From: Bacteriovoracia bacterium
GTDB lineage: Bacteria > Bdellovibrionota > Bacteriovoracia > Bacteriovoracales > Bacteriovoracaceae
Length of the DNA: 64,000 nt
Direction: 5' to 3'
Assembly: GCA_030431635.1 (NCBI GenBank)
Contig: JAUIIL010000007.1
Span: forward strand, 174,151-238,150
This document shows positions 1 through 9,129 of this stretch, in pieces. Each line of letters begins with the position of its first letter. Position 1 is the first letter of the stretch. Below the pieces are notes generated by a model. It was not told the DNA's origin. It saw only the letters and a program-made list of their open reading frames with translations, and made no database searches. The position numbers and the translations under genes were made by a program.

Positions 1-1
1 T

Positions 2-949
2 TTAAGGCTTATTAAACTGGCCAAAGAAGCAGGTGCTGATGCAGTAAAAATACAAACCTATACAGCTGATACGATGACCGTTGATTCGAACCTTAATGAT
101 TTTCAAATTAAAGGTGGCCTATGGGATGGTTATAATCTTTATCAACTCTATCAAGAAGCTCATACTCCTTGGCAGTGGCATAAAGAACTTTTTAATAAAG
201 CTAGAGAACTTAACATCACACTTTTTAGTTCACCTTTTGATGAAAGTGCTGTGGACTTTTTAGAGGAACTCAATACACCGGCTTATAAAGTAGCTTCATT
301 TGAACTGAAAGACTTGGTTCTTATTGATTATATGGCCAAAACGAAAAAGCCTATTATTATCTCTAGCGGTATGGCTACTCCTGAAGAAATAACAGAAGCT
401 TTGGAGGTTATTCGTAAACACCACGATCAAATTGTTCTTCTTCACTGTGTGAGTGGTTATCCAACGCCACTAGAAGAATCAAATATTTCAACAGTCGCTG
501 ATCTCTCACCACGCTTTGGTGTTATTGGAGGATTATCTGATCACACTCTAGGGACAGCTGCTTCTGTTGCAAGTATTGTTCAAGGAGCTTGTGTAATTGA
601 GAAGCATTTTACTCATGATAGAAATGATAAGGGCCCTGACTCTGAGTTCTCCCTTGAACCAGAAGAGTTAAAAGCTCTTTGTTATGAAACGAAATCTATT
701 TGGAAGGCCTTGCAAACGAAACCATACGAAATGAAGGAAGCTGAGAGACCTAATTTAAAATTCAGGCGATCCATTTATTTTGTGAGAGATATGCAAGATG
801 GTGAGGAGATTACAAAAGAGTCGATTAAAAGAATTAGACCAGGCTATGGGCTTGAACCTAAGTATTTTAACCAATTGATTGGTCAAAAAGTGAAGGGGGT
901 TATTGAAAAAAATACTCCTGTTACTTGGGAGAGAATTCAAAAGAGCTAA
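2..949 (+). CDS. pseI: Pseudaminic acid synthase (NeuB/PseI family), 5'-truncated by window edge
   Basis: This enzyme condenses phosphoenolpyruvate with a 6-deoxy-diacetamido-hexose to make a nonulosonic acid in the cytoplasm. The frame is open from base 2, and the residues before the first ATG (base 74) already match the family (AGADAVKIQTYTADT), so the true start lies upstream of the window. The segment IKGGLWDGYNLYQLY, the GLSDHTLG motif and the DSEFSLEP segment are closer to pseudaminate synthases than to sialate synthases. The last ~60 residues look like the SAF (antifreeze-like) domain. The gene sits one base upstream of a HisH-like gene, suggesting co-transcription with the amidotransferase trio. 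Whether the product is pseudaminate or legionaminate cannot be settled from sequence alone; I favour pseudaminate. Confidence 0.88.
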   Translation, partial: LRLIKLAKEAGADAVKIQTYTADTMTVDSNLNDFQIKGGLWDGYNLYQLYQEAHTPWQWHKELFNKARELNITLFSSPFDESAVDFLEELNTPAYKVASFELKDLVLIDYMAKTKKPIIISSGMATPEEITEALEVIRKHHDQIVLLHCVSGYPTPLEESNISTVADLSPRFGVIGGLSDHTLGTAASVASIVQGACVIEKHFTHDRNDKGPDSEFSLEPEELKALCYETKSIWKALQTKPYEMKEAERPNLKFRRSIYFVRDMQDGEEITKESIKRIRPGYGLEPKYFNQLIGQKVKGVIEKNTPVTWERIQKS

Positions 950-950
950 T

Positions 951-1556
951 ATGAAAGTTGGGATTATTAAATATGAAGCAGGAAATCTTCAGTCCGTTTT
1001 AAACGCCCTTGAATATAATCATGTAGACTGGGGACTTATAGAAAAAAAATCAGACTTTGATAACTATTCTCATCTGCTATTGCCAGGAGTTGGTGCCTTC
1101 CCTTCGGCCATGAAGCAACTTTTAGAGAAGGATTTTGTAGGGCCGATTTTAAAACATATTCAAAGTGGAAATCCTTTTTTAGGAATTTGTGTAGGGTTTC
1201 AACTTTTACTAGACTCTAGTGATGAGAAAGTTTTTACCGAAGGCCTTGGTGTCATTAAAGGACGAGTGAGAAATTTTAAAGAACATACTGAAGGACTTCT
1301 CGTCCCTCATGTTGGATGGAATTTTTCTCGTCAGGAAAAAGAATCTCATTTCCATTTGAATGAATCTTTTTATTTCACTCACAGTTGTTTTTGTCTTTGT
1401 GAAAACAAGGAAGATATTCTAGCAACAACTGAGTATGGTGTTCATTTTGTCTCGGCCATAGAAAGAGATAATGTTGTTGGGTTTCAGTTTCACCCAGAAA
1501 AAAGCCATCAGTATGGTCTTAATTTATTTAAAACTTTTGAGGGATTAAAATGTTAA
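951..1556 (+). CDS. hisH: HisH-like glutamine amidotransferase subunit (surface-sugar amidination)
   Basis: A class I glutamine amidotransferase of 201 residues that releases ammonia from glutamine. The nucleophile motif GICVGFQLL places Cys at residue 80, and the His-Glu pair is in FHPEKS near the C-terminus. I chose the ATG at 951 because MKVGIIKYEAGN is the normal HisH N-terminus; a start 48 bases upstream would add an unrelated leader inside pseI. The gene overlaps the HisF-like gene by 7 bases. The other histidine genes are absent and a WbpG-type gene follows, so by analogy with the Pseudomonas WbpG-HisH2-HisF2 trio the ammonia probably goes to sugar acetamidine formation rather than histidine synthesis. 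Confidence 0.85.
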   Translation: MKVGIIKYEAGNLQSVLNALEYNHVDWGLIEKKSDFDNYSHLLLPGVGAFPSAMKQLLEKDFVGPILKHIQSGNPFLGICVGFQLLLDSSDEKVFTEGLGVIKGRVRNFKEHTEGLLVPHVGWNFSRQEKESHFHLNESFYFTHSCFCLCENKEDILATTEYGVHFVSAIERDNVVGFQFHPEKSHQYGLNLFKTFEGLKC

Positions 1557-2335
1557 AACGAAGACTTATCCCGGTACTTAATATTCTTGATGGTTCAATC
1601 GTAAGAAGTGAAGATTTTAAAGTTCATCAAAATATTGGAAATGTGATTAACCAAGCTTCTCGCTATAATGAATGGGAAGTTGATGAACTTATTTATTTAG
1701 ATATAGGCAGAAAAGGAACTTATGCCGCTGGCCGCAGCGATCATAAAGTAAACACTTATGTTGAAATTGATAAAATTATTGAGCAAATTTCAAAAGTTTG
1801 TTTTATGCCACTGGCCTTTGGGGGAGGAATTAAAACTCTTCGAGATGTCGATTTAAGAATTCGCCATGGAGCAGATAAGGTTATCATTAACACTGAAGCT
1901 TTTCATAATCCTTCTCTTATTACTGAGATTGCGGATAAATACGGTTCTCAAGCGGTTATTATTTCAATTGATTATAGGATGATTGATTCAAAACCAAGAG
2001 TTTTCACTCGTTTTGCAAGTGAAGATACGGGAATGAGTTTATATGATTGGGTTAAACGATGTGAAGACTTAGGTGCAGGGGAAATTTTTATTAATGCTAT
2101 CGATAGAGATGGTAAGGCCAATGGTTATGACCTTGAGACTATACAAAACACGTGCGATCTTACTAAAATACCCACGATTTGCTGTGGAGGGGCTGGTGTT
2201 TTAGAGGACTTTGTGGAAGTCTTTGAAGAAACAAATGTGTCAGCAGTCGCGGCCGGTAATATCTTTCACTTCACAGAGAGAGCATATCCTAGAGCAAAAA
2301 AATTACTTAAAGAGGAAAATATTAATGTTAGATAA
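1550..2335 (+). CDS. hisF: HisF-like cyclase-subunit homologue, partner of HisH and WbpG
   Basis: A 261-residue (beta/alpha)8-barrel of the HisF family, expected to channel ammonia from HisH. The family landmarks AFGGGIKTL, ADKVIINT, SIDYRM and AIDRDGKANGYD are present. Two residues used in the imidazole-glycerol-phosphate cyclase reaction are changed: the position of catalytic Asp11 is Asn (IPVLN) and that of Lys19 is Arg. The second catalytic Asp (SIDYRM) is kept. This, plus the flanking hisH-like and wbpG-like genes, argues for a role in sugar amidination rather than histidine synthesis. It overlaps both neighbours, as expected for a co-translated complex. Confidence 0.85.
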   Translation: MLKRRLIPVLNILDGSIVRSEDFKVHQNIGNVINQASRYNEWEVDELIYLDIGRKGTYAAGRSDHKVNTYVEIDKIIEQISKVCFMPLAFGGGIKTLRDVDLRIRHGADKVIINTEAFHNPSLITEIADKYGSQAVIISIDYRMIDSKPRVFTRFASEDTGMSLYDWVKRCEDLGAGEIFINAIDRDGKANGYDLETIQNTCDLTKIPTICCGGAGVLEDFVEVFEETNVSAVAAGNIFHFTERAYPRAKKLLKEENINVR

Positions 2336-3497
2336 AAGTAAATACCAAAAAATTCCACCTAAAATGCAGTACTGTAAGAAGTGCGTTTATCCTGGAGTTT
2401 CGGCCACTCCTCTTACTTTTGATGAAGAAGGGGTTTGCTCTGGGTGCCGCACAGCTGGGCAAAGAACTGAGGTTGACTGGGACCGTAGAAAAAAACAATT
2501 TGAAAAATTAATTGAAAAATACCGCTCAAAAGATGGAAGTAATTACGATTGCATTATTCCTGTGAGTGGAGGAAAGGATAGTTATTTTCAAATTCATATT
2601 ATTAAGAAAATTTATGGTCTTAATCCTCTTCTTGTGACCTATCATGGAAACAATTATACTCCCACTGGAATGGAAAACCTCATGAACATGCGTGAGGTTT
2701 TTGATGTCGATCATATTTTTTTCACTCCAAGCATTCGTGTTCTTAAAGCAATGAATAGAATAGCGATGGAAATGATGGGGGATATGAACTGGCATGCTCA
2801 CGCGGGAATTTTTACTTATCCTATCAGAGTGGCCGTGGATCAAAAGATTCCTCTCATGGTTTGGGGTGAGCATGGTTTTATGGATCTTGGAGGCATGCAC
2901 TCTTACAACGATTTAGTTGAATTTACCTACCGATATAGACACGAACACTGCCTAAGAGGGTTTGAGTGGTACGATATTATTGAAAAGGGTAAGGAGTATG
3001 GAGAGGACTTAAAGAAAAGTGATATGATTCCTTGGATGTATCCTACTGATGATCAAATTGATGAAGTGGGAGTGAGGGGGATTTATATTTCCAATTTTTT
3101 CAAATGGGATGCTAATGAACATGGGCCACTTATGGTTGAGAAGTATGGTTTTAAAGAAGCTGCTGAGCCATTTGAAAGAACATATAGAAAAATGTCTAAC
3201 CTCGATGATATGCATGAGAACGGAATTCATGACTATATGAAATATGTAAAATTTGGTTATGGAAGGGCCACTGATCATGTGTGTAAAGATATCAGAGGAG
3301 GAATTCTTTCTCGTGAAGAAGGAATTGAGATAGTCAAAAAAATGGACCCTATCAAATCAAAAGATCTCTGGCGTTGGCTTGAATATGTTGGTTGGAGTGA
3401 AGAGAAGTTTGATGCCGTGGCCGATACTTTTCGTGATCCAAGAGTCTGGTGGCTAGATGATTCAGGTAATTGGAAAAAACACAATATTTGGGATTAG
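2325..3497 (+). CDS. N-acetyl-sugar amidotransferase (WbpG/PseA family)
   Basis: A 390-residue PP-loop ATPase expected to convert a sugar N-acetyl group into an acetamidino group using ammonia from the HisH-HisF pair. Two CxxC pairs at residues 17/20 and 38/41 look like a zinc site, followed by the PP-loop SGGKDS at 81-86. The ATG at 2325 overlaps the end of the hisF-like gene by 11 bases; the frame is open further upstream but that part is antisense-like sequence inside hisF. The family includes P. aeruginosa WbpG (LPS) and Campylobacter PseA (pseudaminate). The adjacent PseI favours an amidinated nonulosonate, but the acceptor is unknown. Confidence 0.85.
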   Translation: MLDKSKYQKIPPKMQYCKKCVYPGVSATPLTFDEEGVCSGCRTAGQRTEVDWDRRKKQFEKLIEKYRSKDGSNYDCIIPVSGGKDSYFQIHIIKKIYGLNPLLVTYHGNNYTPTGMENLMNMREVFDVDHIFFTPSIRVLKAMNRIAMEMMGDMNWHAHAGIFTYPIRVAVDQKIPLMVWGEHGFMDLGGMHSYNDLVEFTYRYRHEHCLRGFEWYDIIEKGKEYGEDLKKSDMIPWMYPTDDQIDEVGVRGIYISNFFKWDANEHGPLMVEKYGFKEAAEPFERTYRKMSNLDDMHENGIHDYMKYVKFGYGRATDHVCKDIRGGILSREEGIEIVKKMDPIKSKDLWRWLEYVGWSEEKFDAVADTFRDPRVWWLDDSGNWKKHNIWD

Positions 3498-3622
3498 TAG
3501 TAAGGTAAAAAATTAAAAACCGTCTAACTTTTGGCCATTTTAATAAAAATTACCATGATTTTCCCCCTTAAAAACCAATAGTGAGCTCTCTTTTTGGCCT
3601 CTTTCTTGCTTATTCTTCCTGT

Positions 3623-6600
3623 ATGAGATTGCCTTATCTTCTTCTTTTCACTCTCTTTCTGGGTTCTGCCCTGGGCGCTAAAAACAAGTGGCGTATCTGC
3701 TCTATGACGATGAACTCTAGTAACGAGCTAGAAGTCTTTAAGAAAAACCTACCCAATAAAACTTTTGAATTCATTGAACTTACAGACTTTAATCCTAAAC
3801 AAAATAAAGAAAAATCTGATGACTTTCAATCTGAAGCTTGGTTTGAAAATGCTTGCCAAGATTCAAGTGTTCCTAGTTGTGACATGTTGATTATCTCCGG
3901 TCACTTTACTCCTTACGGGAGAATTTTTTATGGAGAAGACAAGCAGTTTGAACTCTCACTTGAAACGATGCTCAAGCACCGCTGCTCTCAAAGTTGTGAG
4001 AAGATTCTCTCTCGCCCCGCTGAAATCTTTCTCTTTGGTTGTAACACTCTTAATAACGAATGCAAGACCATGACCTATGAAGAAAAGCAGATGAAAATTG
4101 CTGAATTTGAAAATCAAGGACTTCCTCGTGAAGAGGCCACTCAGATTGTAGAAACTCTTTCGATGAGCTCTATGCAATCAGTAAAAACAGATATGAAAGG
4201 ATCTTTTGAGGGAGTGAAGTCCATTCACGGCTTTGATGATATTGCTCCTTCTGGTTTTACGATTGAAAAGTCTCTTGATAAAGCAGTTAATCTCGTTATT
4301 AAAGAACATGGTGGTTATGATAAGTATTTGGAAAAAATTCTTCTTAAAACTTCTATGGGAGATTCTGAGGCCAATTACTTTAATCCTATTTATGATAAAT
4401 GCTTAAGACAAGAACTGGGCTCAGCTTATACCTTCACGAGTGGTTATGATGGGGTTATTACAGAAGAAGATGAAATAAGAGTAAAAATTAAGGGCAATAT
4501 CTGCCAGATCATTAATGAAAAATTCTCTCCCCTTCAAAGAGCTGACTTTATCAGAGAGCTTAATGAAAAAGGAGAGCTCCTCTATTATATTAACTTTGTT
4601 TCTAAGATTTTTAAAAGTGACTTTCAAAATACAGAAGAAGGGGCGGAGTTAATAAGAGAGCTTAAAGCGCAAGAGAGTCTCAAATCTCAAGTTTTAAGTT
4701 TTATTAATATGATGAGTTTTGGAGTTGTTCTCGTTGATACACTGGATTTTGCTCAAGTGATGGGATGGATGAGCAGTGAAGAAGCGAATCAAAAAAGAAA
4801 AGATGCTCTCACTAACATCATGAACCTTAATAGAATCACCTCTGGTGATATGGAGCTTGTCTGCTCTCTCGCTCGTTCTGGCAAATTAGGAAAAATTGAA
4901 GATATGAAATTTGCTCTTAATCAAGATCACCTCAGACACCTGGAGTATCCAGAAGGAATAGAGACATTTAAGTGTCTTAAGATTAAAGGAGAAGGGATCG
5001 CGCAAAAGCTGAATGAGAATATTAGAAAACGCACTGATTTTGATTATATTAAAGCAAGCTTTAATTATCTGGTCTCGCTGGATAATAGTGAGGGACAGTT
5101 TAAGGAGCTTATTAACCATCTTATCTCTTTAAACAAAAAGAAAATCACTGAATTCGCCCTCACGAAACTAGAGAATGCACCAGAGCATATTGTGAAAGAA
5201 TCTGAGGAAATATTAATCAGTCTTATTAATCATAATAGATATCAAGAAAAGGTTTTGATGATTTTAAGTCGTATAGGTCTTCTAAAACAGGAAACAAAAG
5301 AAAAAATATTCTCTCATCTAGAGAAAATATTTCTTTTAGTTAAAAGAAATGGTGACTCTAGAAATGAAGATAGAGAGCGCGATATTATGGATGTTTTATT
5401 AAATATGGACATTAATTTAAAAGGAACGAGTTTTTATGAGTCGATTAAGCATAGATATAGAGAAATTGTTCTATTAACAAATGAGAAAAATTATCATTTG
5501 AGTAAACAAATGCTTCATTCCCTTGGGATAAAAATGGGGATTAGCTATGATGAATTAAATACTTATTTCAATGTAAAAGAAAACTTTCACCTTTTTATCC
5601 CTCAATCATATAAAACAGGACTTGTAAAAACCTTTGAAAATAGGGCTTATGAAATTTTCAAAGAACTTATAAAAAGGAAAGAACTTTCAAAAGAGGATGC
5701 AAGACAACTTCTAACAGCATTACCATATTACCGAGATGCTAAAGAAATAGATCTGAAATATATATATGACTTAATTCTTTATATTAATGATAAAGATTTT
5801 AAAATAAGTCTAAGGAAAGAGTTTGAATATCTTTTTCAGAATCCTTTTGAGAACAATAAAACTAACAATGAGTTCTTTTCCGTTTTTTTTAAGCACCAAT
5901 CAGAGGAAGAACAAAGTAGTTTTCTAGGAAATTTTCTTTATGATAGAGAAGATTTTTTTCCTTTAAATGATAATAATATAAAAGCATTGGGCGATAATCT
6001 TCTTTTAAAAAACTCACGAATTATGTTTTATTTATTCGATACGAATTCAACGTTCAAAACAAGAAATAAGCAAAGATTGGCTGAATATATACTTTTTGAA
6101 AAAAAGTATGAGGATACTGAACAAAAAACAATAATGTTAAATGATATAAAGGCTTTGTTTGAATATTATCTTGAAATGGGAAATGATACAGGAGAATATT
6201 TGAAGAGAGTTTTAAAATCTGAATTTGTTCAAAAATCTAGAGATAGAGAATATAAAATAAAAATCATTCTCAATTTAGCATTGGAAAAAAGAGATAAACT
6301 AAGTGATGAAGAAAAGCTGTTTCTTCTTAAAGAAGTTGAAACAGATGTTTTCCAAAGCGAAGTTGATATGTTTTATGAGTTTTTAGAATTAACAAGAACT
6401 CAAGACATAAAATACCAAAAAGAAGTTTTTTATATGATGTTAAATGAATTTAAAAATAAACTTGGATACAACAGACCATTTAATCATTTGAATAATTTTT
6501 TTCAAAAAAATGAAAATAAAGAAATCAAAGAATATATACTTGAAACAATTTTTTCTGACGAAATTCAATATAGAGATAATACTCAAAAAGCTCAAAGTAT

Positions 6601-6910
6601 TTTGAGCTTTTTACCGTTGTTTTTTGATTTGGAGGAAAGTAAAAGAGAACGACAAGTTAAGTTTATTGTTGAAAACCTTCCAACTTCAACTTTTAAAGAA
6701 AATAGAACTTATGTTCAATCACTCTTGAAAAAACTAATACTTACCTCTGAAAGCTGGAAGCAGTATGTTATAAATCTTTACCAAAAGATGGGGCATGATG
6801 ACTTTTCATTATTTTTTAGTGAAGAGAATTTAGGACGTATTTGGCCAAAAGAAAAAAGATCAGACATAAAAAAAAGACATTCTTTAATTTATGAAATTGT
6901 TAAAAAATGA
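3623..6910 (+). CDS. Large exported protein with CHAT/caspase-like N-terminal domain
   Basis: A protein of about 1095 residues that I do not recognise as a named family. The ATG at 3623 gives a good Sec signal peptide (MRLPYLLLFTLFLGSALGA); a GTG 42 bases upstream is the alternative. Residues ~90-145 carry the pattern of a clan CD peptidase or CHAT domain: a hydrophobic strand ending in SGH (His 94), then a strand ending in FGCNTL (Cys 140), reminiscent of the His-Cys dyad in caspases and separases. The remaining ~800 residues are Lys/Glu-rich and look all-helical, possibly solenoid repeats, with no motif I can name. The 3' two-thirds are more AT-rich than the start. It stands alone between the amidotransferase genes and a convergent membrane-protein gene. 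Protease activity is an inference from two motifs. Confidence 0.6.
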   Translation: MRLPYLLLFTLFLGSALGAKNKWRICSMTMNSSNELEVFKKNLPNKTFEFIELTDFNPKQNKEKSDDFQSEAWFENACQDSSVPSCDMLIISGHFTPYGRIFYGEDKQFELSLETMLKHRCSQSCEKILSRPAEIFLFGCNTLNNECKTMTYEEKQMKIAEFENQGLPREEATQIVETLSMSSMQSVKTDMKGSFEGVKSIHGFDDIAPSGFTIEKSLDKAVNLVIKEHGGYDKYLEKILLKTSMGDSEANYFNPIYDKCLRQELGSAYTFTSGYDGVITEEDEIRVKIKGNICQIINEKFSPLQRADFIRELNEKGELLYYINFVSKIFKSDFQNTEEGAELIRELKAQESLKSQVLSFINMMSFGVVLVDTLDFAQVMGWMSSEEANQKRKDALTNIMNLNRITSGDMELVCSLARSGKLGKIEDMKFALNQDHLRHLEYPEGIETFKCLKIKGEGIAQKLNENIRKRTDFDYIKASFNYLVSLDNSEGQFKELINHLISLNKKKITEFALTKLENAPEHIVKESEEILISLINHNRYQEKVLMILSRIGLLKQETKEKIFSHLEKIFLLVKRNGDSRNEDRERDIMDVLLNMDINLKGTSFYESIKHRYREIVLLTNEKNYHLSKQMLHSLGIKMGISYDELNTYFNVKENFHLFIPQSYKTGLVKTFENRAYEIFKELIKRKELSKEDARQLLTALPYYRDAKEIDLKYIYDLILYINDKDFKISLRKEFEYLFQNPFENNKTNNEFFSVFFKHQSEEEQSSFLGNFLYDREDFFPLNDNNIKALGDNLLLKNSRIMFYLFDTNSTFKTRNKQRLAEYILFEKKYEDTEQKTIMLNDIKALFEYYLEMGNDTGEYLKRVLKSEFVQKSRDREYKIKIILNLALEKRDKLSDEEKLFLLKEVETDVFQSEVDMFYEFLELTRTQDIKYQKEVFYMMLNEFKNKLGYNRPFNHLNNFFQKNENKEIKEYILETIFSDEIQYRDNTQKAQSILSFLPLFFDLEESKRERQVKFIVENLPTSTFKENRTYVQSLLKKLILTSESWKQYVINLYQKMGHDDFSLFFSEENLGRIWPKEKRSDIKKRHSLIYEIVKK

Positions 6911-6923
6911 GAACTTTGGAATG

Positions 6924-7901
6924 CTAAACCAGGTTTTTAATATCTTTTTTAAGATCGAGTAGACTTAAAAAGGGAATCATCCCCATCATGTTAAATAAGT
7001 AAGAAAAAATGAAATAAATCGTAAAAACATCAGCCCCATTAGAGATGTTAAAGATTCCTAGAAGTTTAGCAAACGCTAAATGTCCAACACCAAGACCAGA
7101 GAAAGAAATAGGTAGAGTCATAAAGAAAATCCCAATAGGGATGACACATAATACATCAACAAGTTTAGCGTTGAGATCTGGGTTAAGGGTATCAACAATA
7201 AGAAAAATAGAAATAACATTGAGTGACTGAATAAGGAAGCTGTACGTCGCTACTAGCAAGGGTTTTTTATGTGAAGCAAAGAACTCTTTATTGTATTGAG
7301 CAAAGTTAATAATTCTTTTTTTGAAAAAACTCTTTTGTTGAAGATTGTGAAAGTGCTGCATAAGAACAAGGAACTTAGGCATGATAAATGATTTAAAAAG
7401 AAAGAACACAACAATAGAGCCAATGAATAAATAAAAGAAAGGATTAACTCGACTGATCTCTTTAGGAACCTCCCCACTGAAAAACTCAGCAATAAGGACT
7501 AAAATAATAAGAGAAACAGTAGAGAAAAACTTTGAATACATAGAGGAATAAAAGCTATTATCTTTAACATTGTTTTCGTTAACCATCGTAAGTTGTTTTA
7601 TACGATAAATTTCCCCTAAAATAGCAATGGGGACGACGCTACTAATAAATAAAGAGGCCCAAGAAATTTTAAGAATTTTCCAGCTATAGCTTTTTTGGTT
7701 ATTAAACTGCATTAAAATACTTGTTCTTAATGTGCTAATAAAAAGTTGAAGAAAAGTGAGAATTAAAAAAGTAAAAGTAAGTTTAAAATTTGTAATCCCA
7801 ATAAGAACATTTTCATAATTGGTAGAACCAGAGGAAATGGTCCAATAAATGAGAATTAAACTCACTAGAATCTTAAATATTGATTTTAGGTTAATACTCA
7901 T
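6924..7901 (-). CDS. Flippase-like multi-pass membrane protein (LPG synthase TM / UPF0104 family)
   Basis: A 325-residue, very hydrophobic protein with about eight predicted membrane helices. The SFSGLGVGHLAF segment near the C-terminus fits the lysylphosphatidylglycerol-synthase TM domain (AglD/UPF0104, flippase-like) family. Members often sit in glycan clusters and are thought to help move or anchor lipid-linked sugars, but their biochemistry is poorly known. It is on the minus strand, convergent with the CHAT-like gene, and about 60 bases downstream of a CgeB-like glycosyltransferase gene with which it may be co-transcribed. A role in lipid or glycan translocation is inferred from family and context. 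Confidence 0.7.
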   Translation of the reverse strand: MSINLKSIFKILVSLILIYWTISSGSTNYENVLIGITNFKLTFTFLILTFLQLFISTLRTSILMQFNNQKSYSWKILKISWASLFISSVVPIAILGEIYRIKQLTMVNENNVKDNSFYSSMYSKFFSTVSLIILVLIAEFFSGEVPKEISRVNPFFYLFIGSIVVFFLFKSFIMPKFLVLMQHFHNLQQKSFFKKRIINFAQYNKEFFASHKKPLLVATYSFLIQSLNVISIFLIVDTLNPDLNAKLVDVLCVIPIGIFFMTLPISFSGLGVGHLAFAKLLGIFNISNGADVFTIYFIFSYLFNMMGMIPFLSLLDLKKDIKNLV

Positions 7902-7964
7902 TTTTCTCCGGAAAAATTAGGGGAATTAGTGAGATTATAGTTAAACTTTTCAATATGTGAACAC

Positions 7965-9056
7965 TCATTTTTTAATTGATAACTGGTTGATAATTTGAAT
8001 CACTTCTTTGGCACGATCTGTTGTATCATGTCCATCTCTTAACAATCTCTCATATCCTTTTTGAGCAATAAGAGCTATTTCATCAGGATGAGATAAGTAA
8101 TAATGAATTTTCTCGATGAGATCTTCAGGGTTTTGAAAGTAAACAGCTTCTTTGTCAGCTTCAAATAAGGAGCTTATCTCGTCACTATATTCACAAAGCA
8201 TCATTGTTTTTGTGGCCGGAATTTCGAAACATCTACGCGTATAGCCATCATTGTTAATTTTTGAAAAAAAAACAAGGGCCATTTTACTTTGATTAAGGAG
8301 TAAGTTGTATTTGTCTCCAAAAACTCCTTTTATCTCTTTTTTGTTAAGGAGCGAGCATAATTCATCATAGAGAGAGGAGTTTTCCCAGTTTTGTCCCCAG
8401 AGGCCAATGTTGGCCTTTGTTTTTTTCATAATATTAAGAAGAATTTTGTCTCGACCATCATTTTCAAAATGCCCTATAAAAACGACATCATATTTTTTTT
8501 CATTGCTCATTGGGAAATTTATTTTTTTATTATAACTTGAACGAAGAATTGAAGAGTTCTTATAACCTAATTGTTGATAATCTTTTATATTTTTAGCTCG
8601 ATAAGAAAAAATCCAGTCTGCGTATTGAAGAGTTTTAAGATAGTGGCGATAAATATATTTGGGCAGAGATATATTAAACGGATCGTCATTATTGTAAATA
8701 AGAATTTTGCAACCTAAATTCTTACATTCTTTAACACTTCCTTGCCATATATGGGTAGCACGGTAGAAGAAAATAATATCTGGTTTCTCTTGTTGAACTT
8801 TTTTTATTAATGCCTTATTTATTTTATAGATAGCAGGGCCAGTAATGAATTTGTTTTGAAAACGATTCCAGATAGATAGAAAAAATGAGCCTTGAGAATC
8901 ATAAATATTTGAGCAAGTCTTAAAACCGAGATACTTGGCCCAAGAAAAAGCTTCAACATGAGCTGATAGCTCGCTCAAAGCATCGTAAAGGTTCTGTTCG
9001 TATATAGGAGAGACCCAGCTACCCACTATGAGGATTTTCAAATTTTTATCGGACAA
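7965..9056 (-). CDS. CgeB-like glycosyltransferase
   Basis: A 363-residue protein of GT-B type. The N-terminal half begins with a Rossmann-like strand (LKILIVGSWVSP), and the C-terminal half has the nucleotide-sugar side signature VVFIGHFENDGRD, then GYTRRCFEIPATKTMML and a terminal helix ending in RLLRDGHDTTDRA. This pattern is typical of the CgeB / glycosyl transferase 1_2 family. No signal peptide is visible, so it probably acts at the cytoplasmic face of the inner membrane during surface-glycan assembly. It is transcribed divergently from the next glycosyltransferase gene. Donor and acceptor are unknown. Confidence 0.8.
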   Translation of the reverse strand: MSDKNLKILIVGSWVSPIYEQNLYDALSELSAHVEAFSWAKYLGFKTCSNIYDSQGSFFLSIWNRFQNKFITGPAIYKINKALIKKVQQEKPDIIFFYRATHIWQGSVKECKNLGCKILIYNNDDPFNISLPKYIYRHYLKTLQYADWIFSYRAKNIKDYQQLGYKNSSILRSSYNKKINFPMSNEKKYDVVFIGHFENDGRDKILLNIMKKTKANIGLWGQNWENSSLYDELCSLLNKKEIKGVFGDKYNLLLNQSKMALVFFSKINNDGYTRRCFEIPATKTMMLCEYSDEISSLFEADKEAVYFQNPEDLIEKIHYYLSHPDEIALIAQKGYERLLRDGHDTTDRAKEVIQIINQLSIKK

Positions 9057-9129
9057 AGCGAATAAACCTCACTATTATATTAGTTGCAAGATTTGTGAAT
9101 AGGTCAACGAATGAGATAAATTTTAATGG

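Noticed and set aside
903..950. 16-codon upstream extension of the HisH-like gene
   Set aside because: It lies within pseI, and the family N-terminus (MKVGIIKYEAGN) begins exactly at 951.
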